Under the pieces are notes generated by a model. That model was not told where the DNA came from. It ran no database searches and saw only the letters and a program-made list of their open reading frames with translations. A stretch of 64,000 nucleotides of DNA from Nonomuraea candida (GTDB lineage: Bacteria; Actinomycetota; Actinomycetes; Streptosporangiales; Streptosporangiaceae): NCBI RefSeq assembly GCF_000725485.1, contig NZ_JOAG01000019.1, forward strand, positions 1-64,000. The letters are read 5' to 3'. Within the stretch, counting starts at the first letter, position 1; each line of letters starts with the position of its first letter. A program made the position numbers and the translations under genes. This document shows, one piece after another, positions 1 through 8,462 of the stretch.

Positions 1-210
1 TTCGAGGCCCGACTGGGTCGGGACGTCCTTGCGCCCGGCCTGGCGAGCCGCCTCGACCCGGGCCTTCCACTTCTCGTTTCCGAGCAGCCAGTCGAACGAC
101 TCGGTCTGCAGGGCAAGAAGGTCAGGAACTTCGAGAGGCTCCTGGATGCGCGCAAAAGAGACGCGACGGGGACCAGCGGGTACGGCGGAGGCGTTGCGCG
201 AGGCTGCCAA
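1..210 (-). CDS. rpoB: RNA polymerase beta subunit, N-terminal part (runs off window)
   Basis: The first 70 codons of RpoB read leftwards out of the window. After a TTG start the protein begins [10 protein letters not shown] and carries the actinobacterial N-terminal segment [20 protein letters not shown] followed by [12 protein letters not shown]. RpoB forms the catalytic core of RNA polymerase with RpoC and is the rifampicin target. The TTG is chosen because GGAAGGA lies seven bases upstream and the family sequence begins there. Two promoter-like elements sit 105-195 bases upstream, so rpoB probably has its own transcription start rather than depending only on readthrough from rplL. Only the N-terminus is visible. 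Confidence 0.96.
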   Translation of the reverse strand, partial: MAASRNASAVPAGPRRVSFARIQEPLEVPDLLALQTESFDWLLGNEKWKARVEAARQAGRKDVPTQSGLE

Positions 211-314
211 CAGATGTCCTTCCGAGGGCTCGCGGCGGACTGACTACACGCACGCCAGACAACCTCGCAACGTGAGCAAGCATCACGGGTCGTCAAAGGG
301 CAGCGCAAAGGGGC

Positions 315-343
315 AGTGTAGCCGAACGGCACACGCCTGTCCA
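315..343 (-). promoter_or_regulatory. Proximal rpoB promoter
   Basis: On the minus strand TGGACA (338-343) is separated by exactly 17 bases from TACACT (315-320), a good match to the principal actinobacterial sigma consensus. Transcription would start near position 308, giving an untranslated leader of about 100 bases before the rpoB TTG at 210. The downstream text (CCCCTTTGCGCTG) resembles the conserved start region seen before rpoB in other actinomycetes. No gene is seen in 211-655; these two promoters are its recognisable content. Confidence 0.72.
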
Positions 344-376
344 CTTCACCCTCGCTGCATGCTCCACGTTGGTCGC

Positions 377-405
377 AGCATCGCCCGTTCAGGCGGAAAC
401 GTCAA
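377..405 (-). promoter_or_regulatory. Distal rpoB promoter candidate
   Basis: TTGACG (400-405) and GATGCT (377-382) on the minus strand have a 17-base spacer. It lies 34 bases beyond the proximal promoter and would give a leader of about 160 bases. The -10 is weaker than the proximal one, so this could be a second growth-regulated start or a chance match. Confidence 0.5.
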
Positions 406-655
406 GCCCACAAGCCCGACTTTTAGCCGCCTCAGGGCCCGGACGCTGGGTTTTCTCCCCTGTGTGACTGATCGCCTACCGCCAGGCCCAAGACGATACC
501 CGCGAACGGGGGCGGTTAACGCTCCGTCACACCGGGGGCCGAACCCATGCCGACAACCGGTGTTGCTGTGACTGGGTTACCCCTATCAAAGGCTGCGCTA
601 AACCTGATTTTTGGTAACAATTGAAGGTAGCGGCACGCCGACGATCTCCGCGGCC

Positions 656-1153
656 TCAGGCGGTGCCCAGCAACGTGGACAGGCCCGCCACCAGCCAGCG
701 CGAATCTTGCCGCACCATGACGAACCTGGCCCGGTTCTGGGTGAACTCTTGCGTGAGTCCTTCTTTACCGGGGATCTCCTTGACCGTATCAGTGTTCACG
801 AAGAGCAGAACCTCGACCCGGTCGGGCTCGGCCCGCTCCACCCCTGCGCCCGCCACGTCGACGGTCTGCGTGATCTTCTGCGCCCTCGCCTTGGCCACCA
901 GGGTCTTGCTCAGCTCCTTGTAGTGCGCGGTCAGCTCGCCCGTGGTGAACGTCCCGGCCCGCGCCAGATCCTCCTCCACCGTCCGATAGTCGTACGAGAG
1001 CAGCTCGGGGGCGACCTTCCTGGCCGCCGCCACCGCCTGCGCCCCCGCCGCGTCCGCGTCGCGCAGGTCCTGGAGGTTGAACCACATGGTCGGCACCAGC
1101 ACCCCCGCGACGACCACGAGGACGCTCAGCAGCACGATCATGAAGATCCTCAC
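656..1153 (-). CDS. Mce-associated membrane protein
   Basis: A 165-residue protein with one N-terminal membrane helix (about residues 4-24) and a soluble domain resembling the proteins that accompany actinobacterial Mce lipid transporters (NTF2-like fold in the family). The start is the GTG at 1153, which overlaps the TGA of the preceding gene in GTGA, so the pair is probably translationally coupled. With its paralogue and the MlaF-like ATPase upstream it forms a three-gene unit placed between rplL and rpoB. The substrate is unknown, and no Mce or MlaE permease gene is present in the window. An in-frame upstream extension exists but is just high-GC open frame. Confidence 0.75.
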   Translation of the reverse strand: MRIFMIVLLSVLVVVAGVLVPTMWFNLQDLRDADAAGAQAVAAARKVAPELLSYDYRTVEEDLARAGTFTTGELTAHYKELSKTLVAKARAQKITQTVDVAGAGVERAEPDRVEVLLFVNTDTVKEIPGKEGLTQEFTQNRARFVMVRQDSRWLVAGLSTLLGTA

Positions 1154-1650
1154 GCGACCTGCACCACCTTCGAGACCAGCCACAGGCCGCCGACCTTGCT
1201 CAGGTCCATCTGCCACCGGTAGTACCGCTCCTGCGGCGGGCTCTTCGACCCCTCCCAGCGGATCTCCACGTCGGCCACCACCAGCACCCTCGCCGTCGTG
1301 CCGGTCATCGAGACCAGCCCCGTGGCGCGCAGCACGCCCTGCTGGACGACCTTGTTCTCGACGGTGGTGGACTTGAGCTTGCCGGCGTTGGCCTCGTACT
1401 CGGCCCTGGCCGCGCCGGTCGAGGAGTCGAGGATGCGCCGCAGGTCGGCGTCCACGCTCTTGTGGTCGAGCGAGACGAGGTTCTTCGCGTGGGTCCCCGC
1501 GGCCAGGAGCGCGGCCTGCTTGTCGCCTGCCCTGCCCTGTTCGTCGCGCGCCTGGGCCGCGATCCACACGCCGGTGCCCACGAGCACCGCCAGCACCCCG
1601 CTGAGCGCCGCGATCAGGAGGCGCGCGGGCCGACCGGCGAGTCCTGCCAC
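1150..1650 (-). CDS. Mce-associated membrane protein, paralogue
   Basis: A 166-residue protein with a basic N-terminus, a single membrane helix at about residues 10-31 and an extracytoplasmic domain similar in size and layout to the next gene. The GTG start follows GGAAGGGG at a suitable distance. Its last four bases are the start of the downstream paralogue. Role inferred from family and neighbours: an accessory protein of an Mce/Mla-type lipid or sterol transport complex at the membrane. The 296 bases from its start to the repeat array at 1947 contain no convincing gene. Confidence 0.75.
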   Translation of the reverse strand: MAGLAGRPARLLIAALSGVLAVLVGTGVWIAAQARDEQGRAGDKQAALLAAGTHAKNLVSLDHKSVDADLRRILDSSTGAARAEYEANAGKLKSTTVENKVVQQGVLRATGLVSMTGTTARVLVVADVEIRWEGSKSPPQERYYRWQMDLSKVGGLWLVSKVVQVA

Positions 1651-1855
1651 GTCTGCTCACCCCTTCCCGGCCCGTCGCTGCCGGATCATAACGCGACACC
1701 CGCTCATGAAGCCCCCGAATCAACGCAGGCGGTCTGGCAGCGGGCGCGCCCCGAACCTCGCCGAATCTCCGCAAATGCCCCCAGAGGGCCCTCAGAGGCC
1801 CGCTGAGCATCCCCCAGGGCCTCTTCCTACGCCTCGCCCCTCCAAGGGCCTCTCC

Positions 1856-1871
1856 CGGCCCGTGCGGGCCG
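1856..1871. other. Short perfect inverted repeat downstream of the MlaF-like gene
   Basis: CGGCCCG-TG-CGGGCCG forms a seven-pair hairpin in the otherwise gene-free stretch 1651-1946. It lies downstream of the ATPase stop and upstream of the Mce-associated pair. It may be a weak transcription or processing signal; there is no T-tract. Confidence 0.35.
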
Positions 1872-1946
1872 CGAAACGGCGGTACGGCCCGGCTCGCCGC
1901 CCTCACCCGGGGCTCGCCGCGGCTCACCCGATCCTGGATGCTCGCC

Positions 1947-2030
1947 GGCTCAGGCGGTGCCGCGGCTCAGGCGGTGCCGCGGCTCAGGCGGTGCCGCGGC
2001 TCAGGCGGTGCCGCGGCTCAGGCGGTGCCG
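1947..2030. repeat. Five tandem 17-bp repeats spanning the ATPase stop codon
   Basis: The unit GGCTCAGGCGGTGCCGC occurs at 1947-1963, 1964-1980, 1981-1997, 1998-2014 and 2015-2030, the last being one base short. The TGA stop of the MlaF-like gene (2001-2003 on the minus strand) lies inside the fourth unit, so the final residues RLSRGTA are encoded by repeat sequence. Because 17 is not a multiple of three, copy-number change would alter the C-terminus or move the stop. Confidence 0.95.
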
Positions 2031-2939
2031 GATCACCCCGTTGGCCGCCAGCCAGGCCCCCGGCGCCCGCTGGGTGCGGCGGATCCTGGCGCCCGACGGC
2101 ATGAGCTGCGGCGGGATCGGCGGCAGCGGGCCGGGGTCGTGACCCAGCTGCGCCTCGGCCTCCAGCTCGGACAGGTCCTTCTCCTCGGACATGCCGATGG
2201 GGCCGTGCCTCCTGGCGTTCAGGAACTGCCGCACCACCGGCTCGTCGCTCGACAGCAGCATCTCGCGCGGGCCGAACATCACCAGCTCGCGCCGGAACAT
2301 CAGCCCGATGTTGTCGGGCACCGTACGGGCGGTGTTGATGTCGTGGGTCACGATCAGGAACGTCGCCTCGATCTCCGCGTTGATGTCCACGATGAGCTGG
2401 TTGAGTATCGCGGTCCTGACCGGGTCGAGCCCCGAGTCGGGCTCGTCGAACAGGATGATCTCGGGGTCCAGCACCAGCGCCCTGGCCAGCCCCGCCCGTT
2501 TGCGCATGCCGCCGGAGATCTCGCCGGGCAGCTTGGTCTCCGAGCCCAGCAGGCCGACCAGGTCGACCTTCTCCATGACGATCTGCCGGACCTGGGCCTC
2601 GCTCTTCTTGGTGTGCTCGCGCAGCGGGAAGGCGATGTTGTCGTAGAGGTTGAGCGAGCCGAACAGGGCGCCGTCCTGGAACAGCACGCCGAACAGCCGG
2701 CGCAGCTCGTACAGCTTGGCCTCGGGGCAGTGGGCCAGGTCGTGGCCGTCGATCCAGATGTGCCCCCGGTCCGGCCGCAGCAGGCCGACCAGGGTCTTGA
2801 GGAAGACCGACTTGCCGGTGCCGGAGGGGCCGAGCAGCACCGAGATCTCGCCCGAGGGCAGCGTGAGCGAGACGTCCTCCCAGATGACCTGCTTGCCGAA
2901 CGATTTGGTCAGACCGTCGACCACGACTTCGACGCCCAC
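2001..2939 (-). CDS. MlaF/Mce-type ABC transporter ATP-binding protein
   Basis: A 312-residue ATPase. Walker A is GPSGTGKS (about 38-45), the Q-loop lies around FQDGALFGS, the signature is SGGMRKR, Walker B is ILFDEPDSGLDP and the switch histidine is in VTHD. The SGGM signature and the FQDGALF segment are typical of the MlaF/MceG family that energises lipid transport. A proline-rich tail of about 60 residues follows the ATPase domain and ends in a tandem repeat. GTG start at 2939. It precedes two Mce-associated genes. The matching permease must be encoded elsewhere, as is common for MceG-type ATPases. Confidence 0.88.
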   Translation of the reverse strand: MGVEVVVDGLTKSFGKQVIWEDVSLTLPSGEISVLLGPSGTGKSVFLKTLVGLLRPDRGHIWIDGHDLAHCPEAKLYELRRLFGVLFQDGALFGSLNLYDNIAFPLREHTKKSEAQVRQIVMEKVDLVGLLGSETKLPGEISGGMRKRAGLARALVLDPEIILFDEPDSGLDPVRTAILNQLIVDINAEIEATFLIVTHDINTARTVPDNIGLMFRRELVMFGPREMLLSSDEPVVRQFLNARRHGPIGMSEEKDLSELEAEAQLGHDPGPLPPIPPQLMPSGARIRRTQRAPGAWLAANGVIRHRLSRGTA

Positions 2940-3117
2940 TGGTCACCTTCCCGGTCGCGGAGAGTACGCGGGGGACAACGTGCCGCAGACTTTACTGGGG
3001 GGAGGCGGCCGCCGGAACGGGTCGCCCGGGCTTGTTACCGGGCGGTTATGAGACATCCAGTCCAGTAAGCGGCGTCACTGCCATCGGCGGCCACCCTGCC
3101 CGCCTCCCTGAAATGCG

Positions 3118-3160
3118 AAAGAGGCGGCACACCCGGCACCAGGGTGTGTCCGCCTCTTTT
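3118..3160 (-). terminator. Terminator after rplL
   Basis: AAAGAGGCGG-CACACCC and GGGTGTG-T-CCGCCTCTTT pair over 17 positions with one bulge and a short loop, directly downstream of the rplL stop. On the minus strand the stem is followed by TTTCGCATTT. It should separate rplJL transcription from the MlaF-like genes. Confidence 0.85.
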
Positions 3161-3185
3161 GCGTAGAGCTCAGGTGTGAAGTGCG

Positions 3186-3578
3186 TTACTTCACGGTGAC
3201 GGTGGCGCCGGCACCCTCGAGGGCAGCCTTGGCCTTCTCCGCCTGCTCCTTGTTGACCTTGCCGTCGAAGACCGGCTTCGGAGCGCCGTCGACCAGGTCC
3301 TTGGCCTCCTTGAGGCCCAGGGACGTGAGGGCGCGGATCTCCTTGATGACCTGGATCTTCTTGTCGCCGGCAGCCTCGAGGATGACGTCGAACTCGTCCT
3401 GCTCCTCGACGGCGGCGGCCTCGCCACCACCGGCGGCGGCCGGGGCGGCGGCAACCGCGACGGGGGCGGCGGCCTTGACGTCGAAGGTCTCCTCGAACAG
3501 CTTCACGAACTCGGACAGCTCGAGGAGGGTCATCTCCTTGAACGCGTCGAGCAGCTCGTCGGTGCTGAGCTTCGCCAT
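3186..3578 (-). CDS. rplL: 50S ribosomal protein L7/L12
   Basis: The 130-residue stalk protein has the canonical N-terminal dimerisation region ([20 protein letters not shown]), an Ala/Pro-rich hinge at about residues 35-55, and the C-terminal factor-binding domain containing [20 protein letters not shown]. Multiple copies bind L10 and recruit the translational GTPases EF-Tu, EF-G and IF2. It lies 71 bases after rplJ in the same transcription unit and is followed by a strong terminator. Confidence 0.98.
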   Translation of the reverse strand: MAKLSTDELLDAFKEMTLLELSEFVKLFEETFDVKAAAPVAVAAAPAAAGGGEAAAVEEQDEFDVILEAAGDKKIQVIKEIRALTSLGLKEAKDLVDGAPKPVFDGKVNKEQAEKAKAALEGAGATVTVK

Positions 3579-3649
3579 GATCGTTTCCTTACGTTTAGGA
3601 CTTGCTGAAAACTAGGAACGGGACCGCGGTGTCTGCGGCAACCCCCGTG

Positions 3650-4174
3650 TTACTCGCCAGCCTCGTCGCGCTTGGCGCGAAGGGCGTCGGCCAGCTGGGC
3701 CATCTGCGTGGGCAGAGCGGCGAACATCGCGGCAGCGGCGCTCTGCTTGGCCTTCATGGCACCGGCGAGCTTCGCGAGGAGAACCTCGCGGGACTCGAGG
3801 TCGGCGAGCTTGGTGATCTCGGTGGCGTCGAGCGTCTTGCCGTCGAGGACGCCGCCCTTGATCACCAGAAGGGGATTGGCCTTGGCGAAGTCACGCAGAC
3901 CCTTGGCCGCCTCGACAACGTCGCCGTTGACGAAGGCGATCGCGGTCGGACCGGCGAGGAGGCTGTCGAGGCCCGACAGGCCGGCCTCGTCAGCCGCGAT
4001 CTTGGTCAGGGTGTTCTTCGCCACGGCGAACTTCGCATTCCCACCGAGAGAAGTGCGCAGCTCCTTGAGCTGAGCAACGGTGAGACCGCGGTACTCGGTC
4101 AGAACGGCGGCGGCGCTGCCTTCGAACTCACGCTTGAGCTCGGCAACCGCTGTCGCCTTATCCGCCCTCGCCAT
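3650..4174 (-). CDS. rplJ: 50S ribosomal protein L10
   Basis: A 174-residue protein that anchors L7/L12 dimers to 23S rRNA. The N-terminus [20 protein letters not shown] and the segment [14 protein letters not shown] are typical, and the C-terminal helix that binds L12 (about 140-170) is present. The ATG follows GGAAGGAGG. The gene is preceded by an L10-type leader RNA and a clear promoter, so the rplJL unit is probably autoregulated by binding of the L10-L12 complex to its leader. Confidence 0.98.
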   Translation of the reverse strand: MARADKATAVAELKREFEGSAAAVLTEYRGLTVAQLKELRTSLGGNAKFAVAKNTLTKIAADEAGLSGLDSLLAGPTAIAFVNGDVVEAAKGLRDFAKANPLLVIKGGVLDGKTLDATEITKLADLESREVLLAKLAGAMKAKQSAAAAMFAALPTQMAQLADALRAKRDEAGE

Positions 4175-4189
4175 GGGCCTCCTTCCAGA

Positions 4190-4370
4190 TGTGCCGCCGG
4201 TGAAGGCCCCTGGACATGAGAACAGCCCCGGCGCAGGGGCGCACGGGGCTCACGCACACGGAAACGACCATGTGGGAAACTCGCATCACACCTGCGCAGG
4301 CCGTCCACGTGACGTGGATCCTTCGGTCGCCGGGTTGTGAGCACCCGACGACGACCGGCGGTCTTCGGCA
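4190..4370 (-). ncRNA. Ribosomal protein L10 leader
   Basis: The transcript between the rplJ promoter and rplJ contains actinobacterial L10-leader features: CCGAAGACCGCCGG near the 5' end, the GGCCTGCGCAGGTGTGATG segment, and a terminal hairpin with AGCCCCG pairing to CGGGGCT (4224-4230 with 4244-4250). In this family the L10(L12)4 complex binds the leader and represses rplJL translation. Identification rests on motif recall and position, not on a covariance search. Confidence 0.78.
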
Positions 4371-4376
4371 TCGACC

Positions 4377-4405
4377 AGCGTACGCGCCGGTCGCCGAGTT
4401 TCCAA
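4377..4405 (-). promoter_or_regulatory. rplJL promoter
   Basis: TTGGAA (4400-4405), a 17-base spacer and TACGCT (4377-4382) on the minus strand. The start site would be near 4370, exactly at the 5' end of the L10 leader and just beyond the stop of the upstream lipoprotein gene. Confidence 0.78.
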
Positions 4406-4412
4406 ATCGTTC

Positions 4413-5234
4413 TCAGTTGGTGGTGTTCTTGGGCAGCTCACCGACCTGGTCGGCGGGCGGCGCCTGGATGCTGACGGCCTCGTTGAAGCCCTTGAAGAAC
4501 AGCGTGGCGTCGAGCGTGGCGCCCTCCTTGGCGCCGTTCAGCGCGAGCTTGCGCGGCAGGCCGTCGGCCGCCACCCAGAGGTCGAACTTGACGTCCTTCA
4601 GCTCGGCCAGGCCCTTCCTGGCCTGTGCCTGCTCGTCGGCGGGAAGCTGCTGCACGGCCACGTCCACGGGGAACGTGCCGCTGTAGTGAGTGGTGTCCTC
4701 GCCGTTGACGCTCTCGGTGCCGGCCGCCTTCACGTCCTGCGAGGCCGTGACGAGCTTGGTCATGTTGCCGAGATCGAACTGCTGGATCTGGCCGAGGTAC
4801 CGGTTCACCTCGCCGGCGTTCCCCGTCTCGTTCAGGGGGACCTTGATCCACGGCTTCGTGTTGCCCAGGAACTCGTTGAGCTGCTGGACCTTCACGTAGA
4901 CCGTGTCGCCCTGCAGCACCGCGCGCACGCCGCCTTGCAGGCTGCGGCCTCCCATGTCGACGGTGTCCAGGGTGAGGTCGGCGGCGAGCTGGGGCTTGCT
5001 CTGGTAGAGCATGCGACCCTGCACCTTGCCGCTGCCCGCCTGGGGCTCCGTCACGTTCACCACGGCGTCGACGGTGTAGCTGGTGACCTCGGCGGTCTTC
5101 TGCGCGGCCTGCGCGAGCACTTCCGAGGCGGCCAGGTTGACCTGGATGGGCTGGGCGTTCGATCCACAACCGGCGACCGCCGCCACGACGAGCGCGGCAC
5201 TGGCCGCGGTCATACTTATCGTGCGCTTCAGCAT
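4413..5234 (-). CDS. LppX/LprG-like lipoprotein
   Basis: A 273-residue secreted lipoprotein. The signal peptide ends in the lipobox VAGC (Cys about 23), and the mature part resembles the LppX/LprAFG fold that binds lipids in a hydrophobic cavity, with repeated beta-strand segments such as ASDVLAQ-like helices followed by YTVDAVVNV. Family members shuttle lipoglycans or phospholipids across the cell wall; the ligand here is unknown. A lipoprotein of this kind commonly lies just upstream of rplJ in actinomycetes. 8 bases separate its stop from the rplJ promoter. Confidence 0.85.
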   Translation of the reverse strand: MLKRTISMTAASAALVVAAVAGCGSNAQPIQVNLAASEVLAQAAQKTAEVTSYTVDAVVNVTEPQAGSGKVQGRMLYQSKPQLAADLTLDTVDMGGRSLQGGVRAVLQGDTVYVKVQQLNEFLGNTKPWIKVPLNETGNAGEVNRYLGQIQQFDLGNMTKLVTASQDVKAAGTESVNGEDTTHYSGTFPVDVAVQQLPADEQAQARKGLAELKDVKFDLWVAADGLPRKLALNGAKEGATLDATLFFKGFNEAVSIQAPPADQVGELPKNTTN

Positions 5235-5359
5235 GTTTTGACCTTACTTTTAAGTTCCGGGGTCATGGCGTCTTCCCCACACAAATCGGGGAAAACCCAG
5301 GGTTGTCCCCCACAGCCTCTGCACGATCCCCGCACATTCGCCGATCACGGCCAGGCCGT

Positions 5360-8300
5360 TCAGCGCGGGGGTTCGTCGCCGAGGCGCTCGCAGATCGCCG
5401 CGCTGATCCGGTCCACGTCGAAGCGCTCGGCCGCGGGCAGCGGCGCGTCCGCGCGTTCGCGCAGCTCCTGCGCCGTCCGCAGCAGTCCGGCCGCCTCCTC
5501 GGGGTCGCCCTGGAGGAGCCGGGCCCCGGCCAGGCCCTCCAGGGCGAGGGCCTCGGCCCGGGGGTCGCCGTCCGCGCGGGCCGCCTCCAGGCTCCTGGTG
5601 TGCAGCTCGGCCGCGGTACGGACGTCGCCGCGCCGTTCGGCGATGAAACCCAGCTCGGCCAGCAGCAGCGCCACGGGCCCGCCGCCCCCGCCGATCCTGC
5701 GCAGCCACTCCAGCCCGGTACGGAAGTAGCCCTCCGCCGCGTCCAGGTCACCCCGCCGCCGGGCGGCCAGGCCCAGACCGATCCTGGCGAACTCCTCCAT
5801 CGACTTGTCGGCGTGCTCGACGGCCTGCCTGCGGGCGCGTTCGTGCAGGTCGTCGGCGCGTTCGAGGTCGCCGGTGAGCAGCGCGATCCGGCCCAGGCGC
5901 GAGGTCAGCAGCGACACCTCCGACCACAGCCCCAGCCGCTCGGCCATCCGCAGCCCGGTCTCGAAGTGCCGGGTGGCCTCTGCGTACGCCCCGGCGACCT
6001 CGGCCATCACGCCCAGCGGCTCGACGGTCTGCAGCAGCCCCCACTGGTCCCCCAGCTCGCCGAAGAGCGCGGCCGCCCGTTCGCCGTCCCTGCGGGCGGC
6101 GGCGAAGTCGCCCCGGAGCGCGGCGTACCTGACCAGGCCGGCCAGCGCCGCCGCCACGCCCCAGCGATCGCCGGCCGCCTCGAACGCGCGCAGCGCCGCG
6201 TCGAGATGGCCGACCCCGTCGGCCTGCTCCCCCACGCCGATCAGCGCGAACCCAACGAACCACCGCAGCCGCGCCCGCGTCACCGGATCGGCGACGCCCT
6301 CCAGCGCCGCCTCGGCGTCCACGGCCTGGCCCGCGCGGATGCCGATGCCCGCCGCCCAGGCCAGCGCCTGCGCCTGCGCCTGCTCCTGCGCCTGCGCCCG
6401 CGTCTGCTCCTGCGCCCGCTCCTGCGCCCGCGCCTGCTCCTGCGGCGACGTCTCGCCGGGCAGCGCCAGCGCCCGGGAGAGCGCCTGGCGGGCCTCGCTC
6501 AGCCTGCCGGTCATGAACCAGTACCAGGACTGCGCGTTGACCAGGCTCAGCGCGCAGTCCGCGGCGCCCTGGCCGACCGCGTGGTCGAGCGCGGCCCGCA
6601 GGTTGGCCGCCTCCGCCCGCAGCCGGGGCAGCCAGACGTCCTGCTCGGGGCCGCGCAGCAGCGGCTCGGCGCGTACGGCGAGCGCGGCGTAGTAGTCGCG
6701 GTGCCGCCCGCGCATGGCCTCCAGCTCGCCGGCCTCCGCCAGCCGTGTCACGCAGTACTCGGCGATCGGCTCCAGCAGCCGGTAGCGGCCGTCGCTCCGC
6801 ACGACCACCGACCGGTCGACGAGCCTGGCCAGCAGGCCCATCACGTCGGAGACGTCCACGCCGCCGCCCGCGCACGTGCGTTCGGCCGCCTCGATCGTGC
6901 AGCCGCCGGCGTGCACCGCGAGCCGGGCCAGCAGCGTGCGCTCCGGCGGGCTGAGCAGCTCCCAGCTCCAGTCGATCACGGCGGTGAGCGTGCGCTGGCG
7001 GGCCGGGGAGTCCCGGGGGCCGTCGCCGAGCAGCCGCAGGCTCAGCCGGTCGGCCAGCTCGCGCACGCCCAGCCCGCGCACCCGCGAGGCGGCCAGCTCC
7101 ACGGCCAGCGGGATCCCGCCGAGCCTGCGGCAGATCTCCGCCACCGCCGCGTCGTCGTCCACCTCCGCGCCCGAGGCGGCGGCCCGCTCGGCGAACAGGT
7201 GCGCGGCGTCGGCCGGCGCCAGCGGCGGCACCGCGACCACCGTCTCGCCGGACAGGCGGAGCGGCTCGCGGCTGGTGGCCAGCACCCGCAGGCCGGGCAC
7301 GCCGCGCAGCAGCGGCCCCACGACGGCGGCGACCTGGTCGAGCAGGTGCTCGCAGTTGTCCAGGACCAGGAGCAGGCGGCGGCCGTTCAGCGCCTCGTGC
7401 AGCGGGCGCGGGCGGCCGTCGTCGCGCACGCCCAGCGCCTCCAGGACGACGTCCTCCCCGAACCGCCCCAGCTCGGCGAGCTCCACCAACTGCACGCCAC
7501 CGCCCCCGGCCGGCTTACCGTCGAACCACGAGCCGGCCACCTCCAGGGCGAGTCGCGTCTTGCCGACGCCGCCCGGCCCAGTCAGCGTGACCAGCCGCGA
7601 CTGGTCGAGGGCGGCGCGGATCCGGCGGGTCTCCTCGTCCCGCCCGACGAGCCGGGTGACGGGCACCGGCAGGGCGGGACGGGCCGGGCCGGCCGCGGGA
7701 GGGGTCAGGGCGGGGTCCTGGCGCAACATCGCCGCGTGCAGCGTGGTCAGGCGCGGCCCGGGGTCGGCGCCGAGCTCGTCGGCCAGCAGGCGGCGGACCC
7801 GCTCGTACGCCTCCAGGGCCTCCGCCTGGCGGCCGGCGGCGTACAGGGCCGTGAGGTAGGCCGCCTGAAGGCGCTCGCGCAGCGGGTGGCGCGCGGCGAG
7901 GGCGGCCAGCTCGCCGGCCAGCGTCCCGTGCTCGCCGAGCTCCAGGCGCGCCTCCGCGCGCTCCTCCAGCGCGTCCAGGCGCGCCGCCTCCAGCCGCGCG
8001 ATCGCGGGGGCGGCGAAGGCGGCGTCGGCGAAGTCCGCCAGCGCCGGCCCCCGCCACAGGGCGAGCGCGTCGGCGAGCAGCGCCGACTTCGTACGGGCAT
8101 CCGCCGCCGCGTACGCCCGGGACACCAGCACCGCGAACTGCCCCTGGTCCACCGCGTCGGCCTCGACCGTGAGCCGGTAGCCGGCCGGGCCGTGGCCGAC
8201 GAGGTCGCGGGCGCCCGGCTCGGCGTCGTTCAGCGCCCGGCGTAGCTGGGAGACCTTCTGCTGCAGCGCGTTGCCGGGGTTGCGCGGCAGGTCCTCTTCC

Positions 8301-8452
8301 CACAGGTCGTCGATGAGCCGGTCGGCCGAGACGGGGCGGCCCTCCTGGACCAGCAGGTCGGCCAGCAGCGCGCGGACCTTCGCCTCGGGGATGCGGAGCG
8401 GCTCGCCCTCTTCCGTCCAGACCGCGAGCGGCCCCAGCACCCCGAAACGCAC
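5360..8452 (-). CDS. AfsR-like large SARP transcriptional regulator
   Basis: A 1030-residue regulator. Residues about 1-95 form an OmpR-type winged helix (segment KVRALLADLLVQEGRPVSAD), about 95-245 a bacterial transcriptional activation domain, then an NB-ARC STAND ATPase with P-loop GPGGVGKT near residue 290 and LVLDNCEHLLD as Walker B, and finally TPR-like helices to the C-terminus. Proteins of this layout activate secondary-metabolism or stress genes after ATP-driven assembly. A low-complexity stretch of Gln, Ala, Arg and Glu lies near residue 670. Start is GTG at 8452, 10 bases after the upstream gene. Targets unknown; no biosynthetic cluster is adjacent. Confidence 0.9.
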   Translation of the reverse strand: MRFGVLGPLAVWTEEGEPLRIPEAKVRALLADLLVQEGRPVSADRLIDDLWEEDLPRNPGNALQQKVSQLRRALNDAEPGARDLVGHGPAGYRLTVEADAVDQGQFAVLVSRAYAAADARTKSALLADALALWRGPALADFADAAFAAPAIARLEAARLDALEERAEARLELGEHGTLAGELAALAARHPLRERLQAAYLTALYAAGRQAEALEAYERVRRLLADELGADPGPRLTTLHAAMLRQDPALTPPAAGPARPALPVPVTRLVGRDEETRRIRAALDQSRLVTLTGPGGVGKTRLALEVAGSWFDGKPAGGGGVQLVELAELGRFGEDVVLEALGVRDDGRPRPLHEALNGRRLLLVLDNCEHLLDQVAAVVGPLLRGVPGLRVLATSREPLRLSGETVVAVPPLAPADAAHLFAERAAASGAEVDDDAAVAEICRRLGGIPLAVELAASRVRGLGVRELADRLSLRLLGDGPRDSPARQRTLTAVIDWSWELLSPPERTLLARLAVHAGGCTIEAAERTCAGGGVDVSDVMGLLARLVDRSVVVRSDGRYRLLEPIAEYCVTRLAEAGELEAMRGRHRDYYAALAVRAEPLLRGPEQDVWLPRLRAEAANLRAALDHAVGQGAADCALSLVNAQSWYWFMTGRLSEARQALSRALALPGETSPQEQARAQERAQEQTRAQAQEQAQAQALAWAAGIGIRAGQAVDAEAALEGVADPVTRARLRWFVGFALIGVGEQADGVGHLDAALRAFEAAGDRWGVAAALAGLVRYAALRGDFAAARRDGERAAALFGELGDQWGLLQTVEPLGVMAEVAGAYAEATRHFETGLRMAERLGLWSEVSLLTSRLGRIALLTGDLERADDLHERARRQAVEHADKSMEEFARIGLGLAARRRGDLDAAEGYFRTGLEWLRRIGGGGGPVALLLAELGFIAERRGDVRTAAELHTRSLEAARADGDPRAEALALEGLAGARLLQGDPEEAAGLLRTAQELRERADAPLPAAERFDVDRISAAICERLGDEPPR

Positions 8453-8462
8453 CCGTCACACG

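Noticed and set aside
29..571. A 180-codon plus-strand frame over the rpoB start and promoters
   Set aside because: The opposite strand encodes the RpoB N-terminus and two promoters; the frame has no ribosome site or domain.
5303..8245. A 980-codon open frame on the plus strand opposite the SARP gene
   Set aside because: The minus-strand frame encodes recognisable winged-helix, BTAD and NB-ARC domains; the plus-strand frame is rich in Arg, Gln, Pro and His with no domain and arises from high third-position GC.
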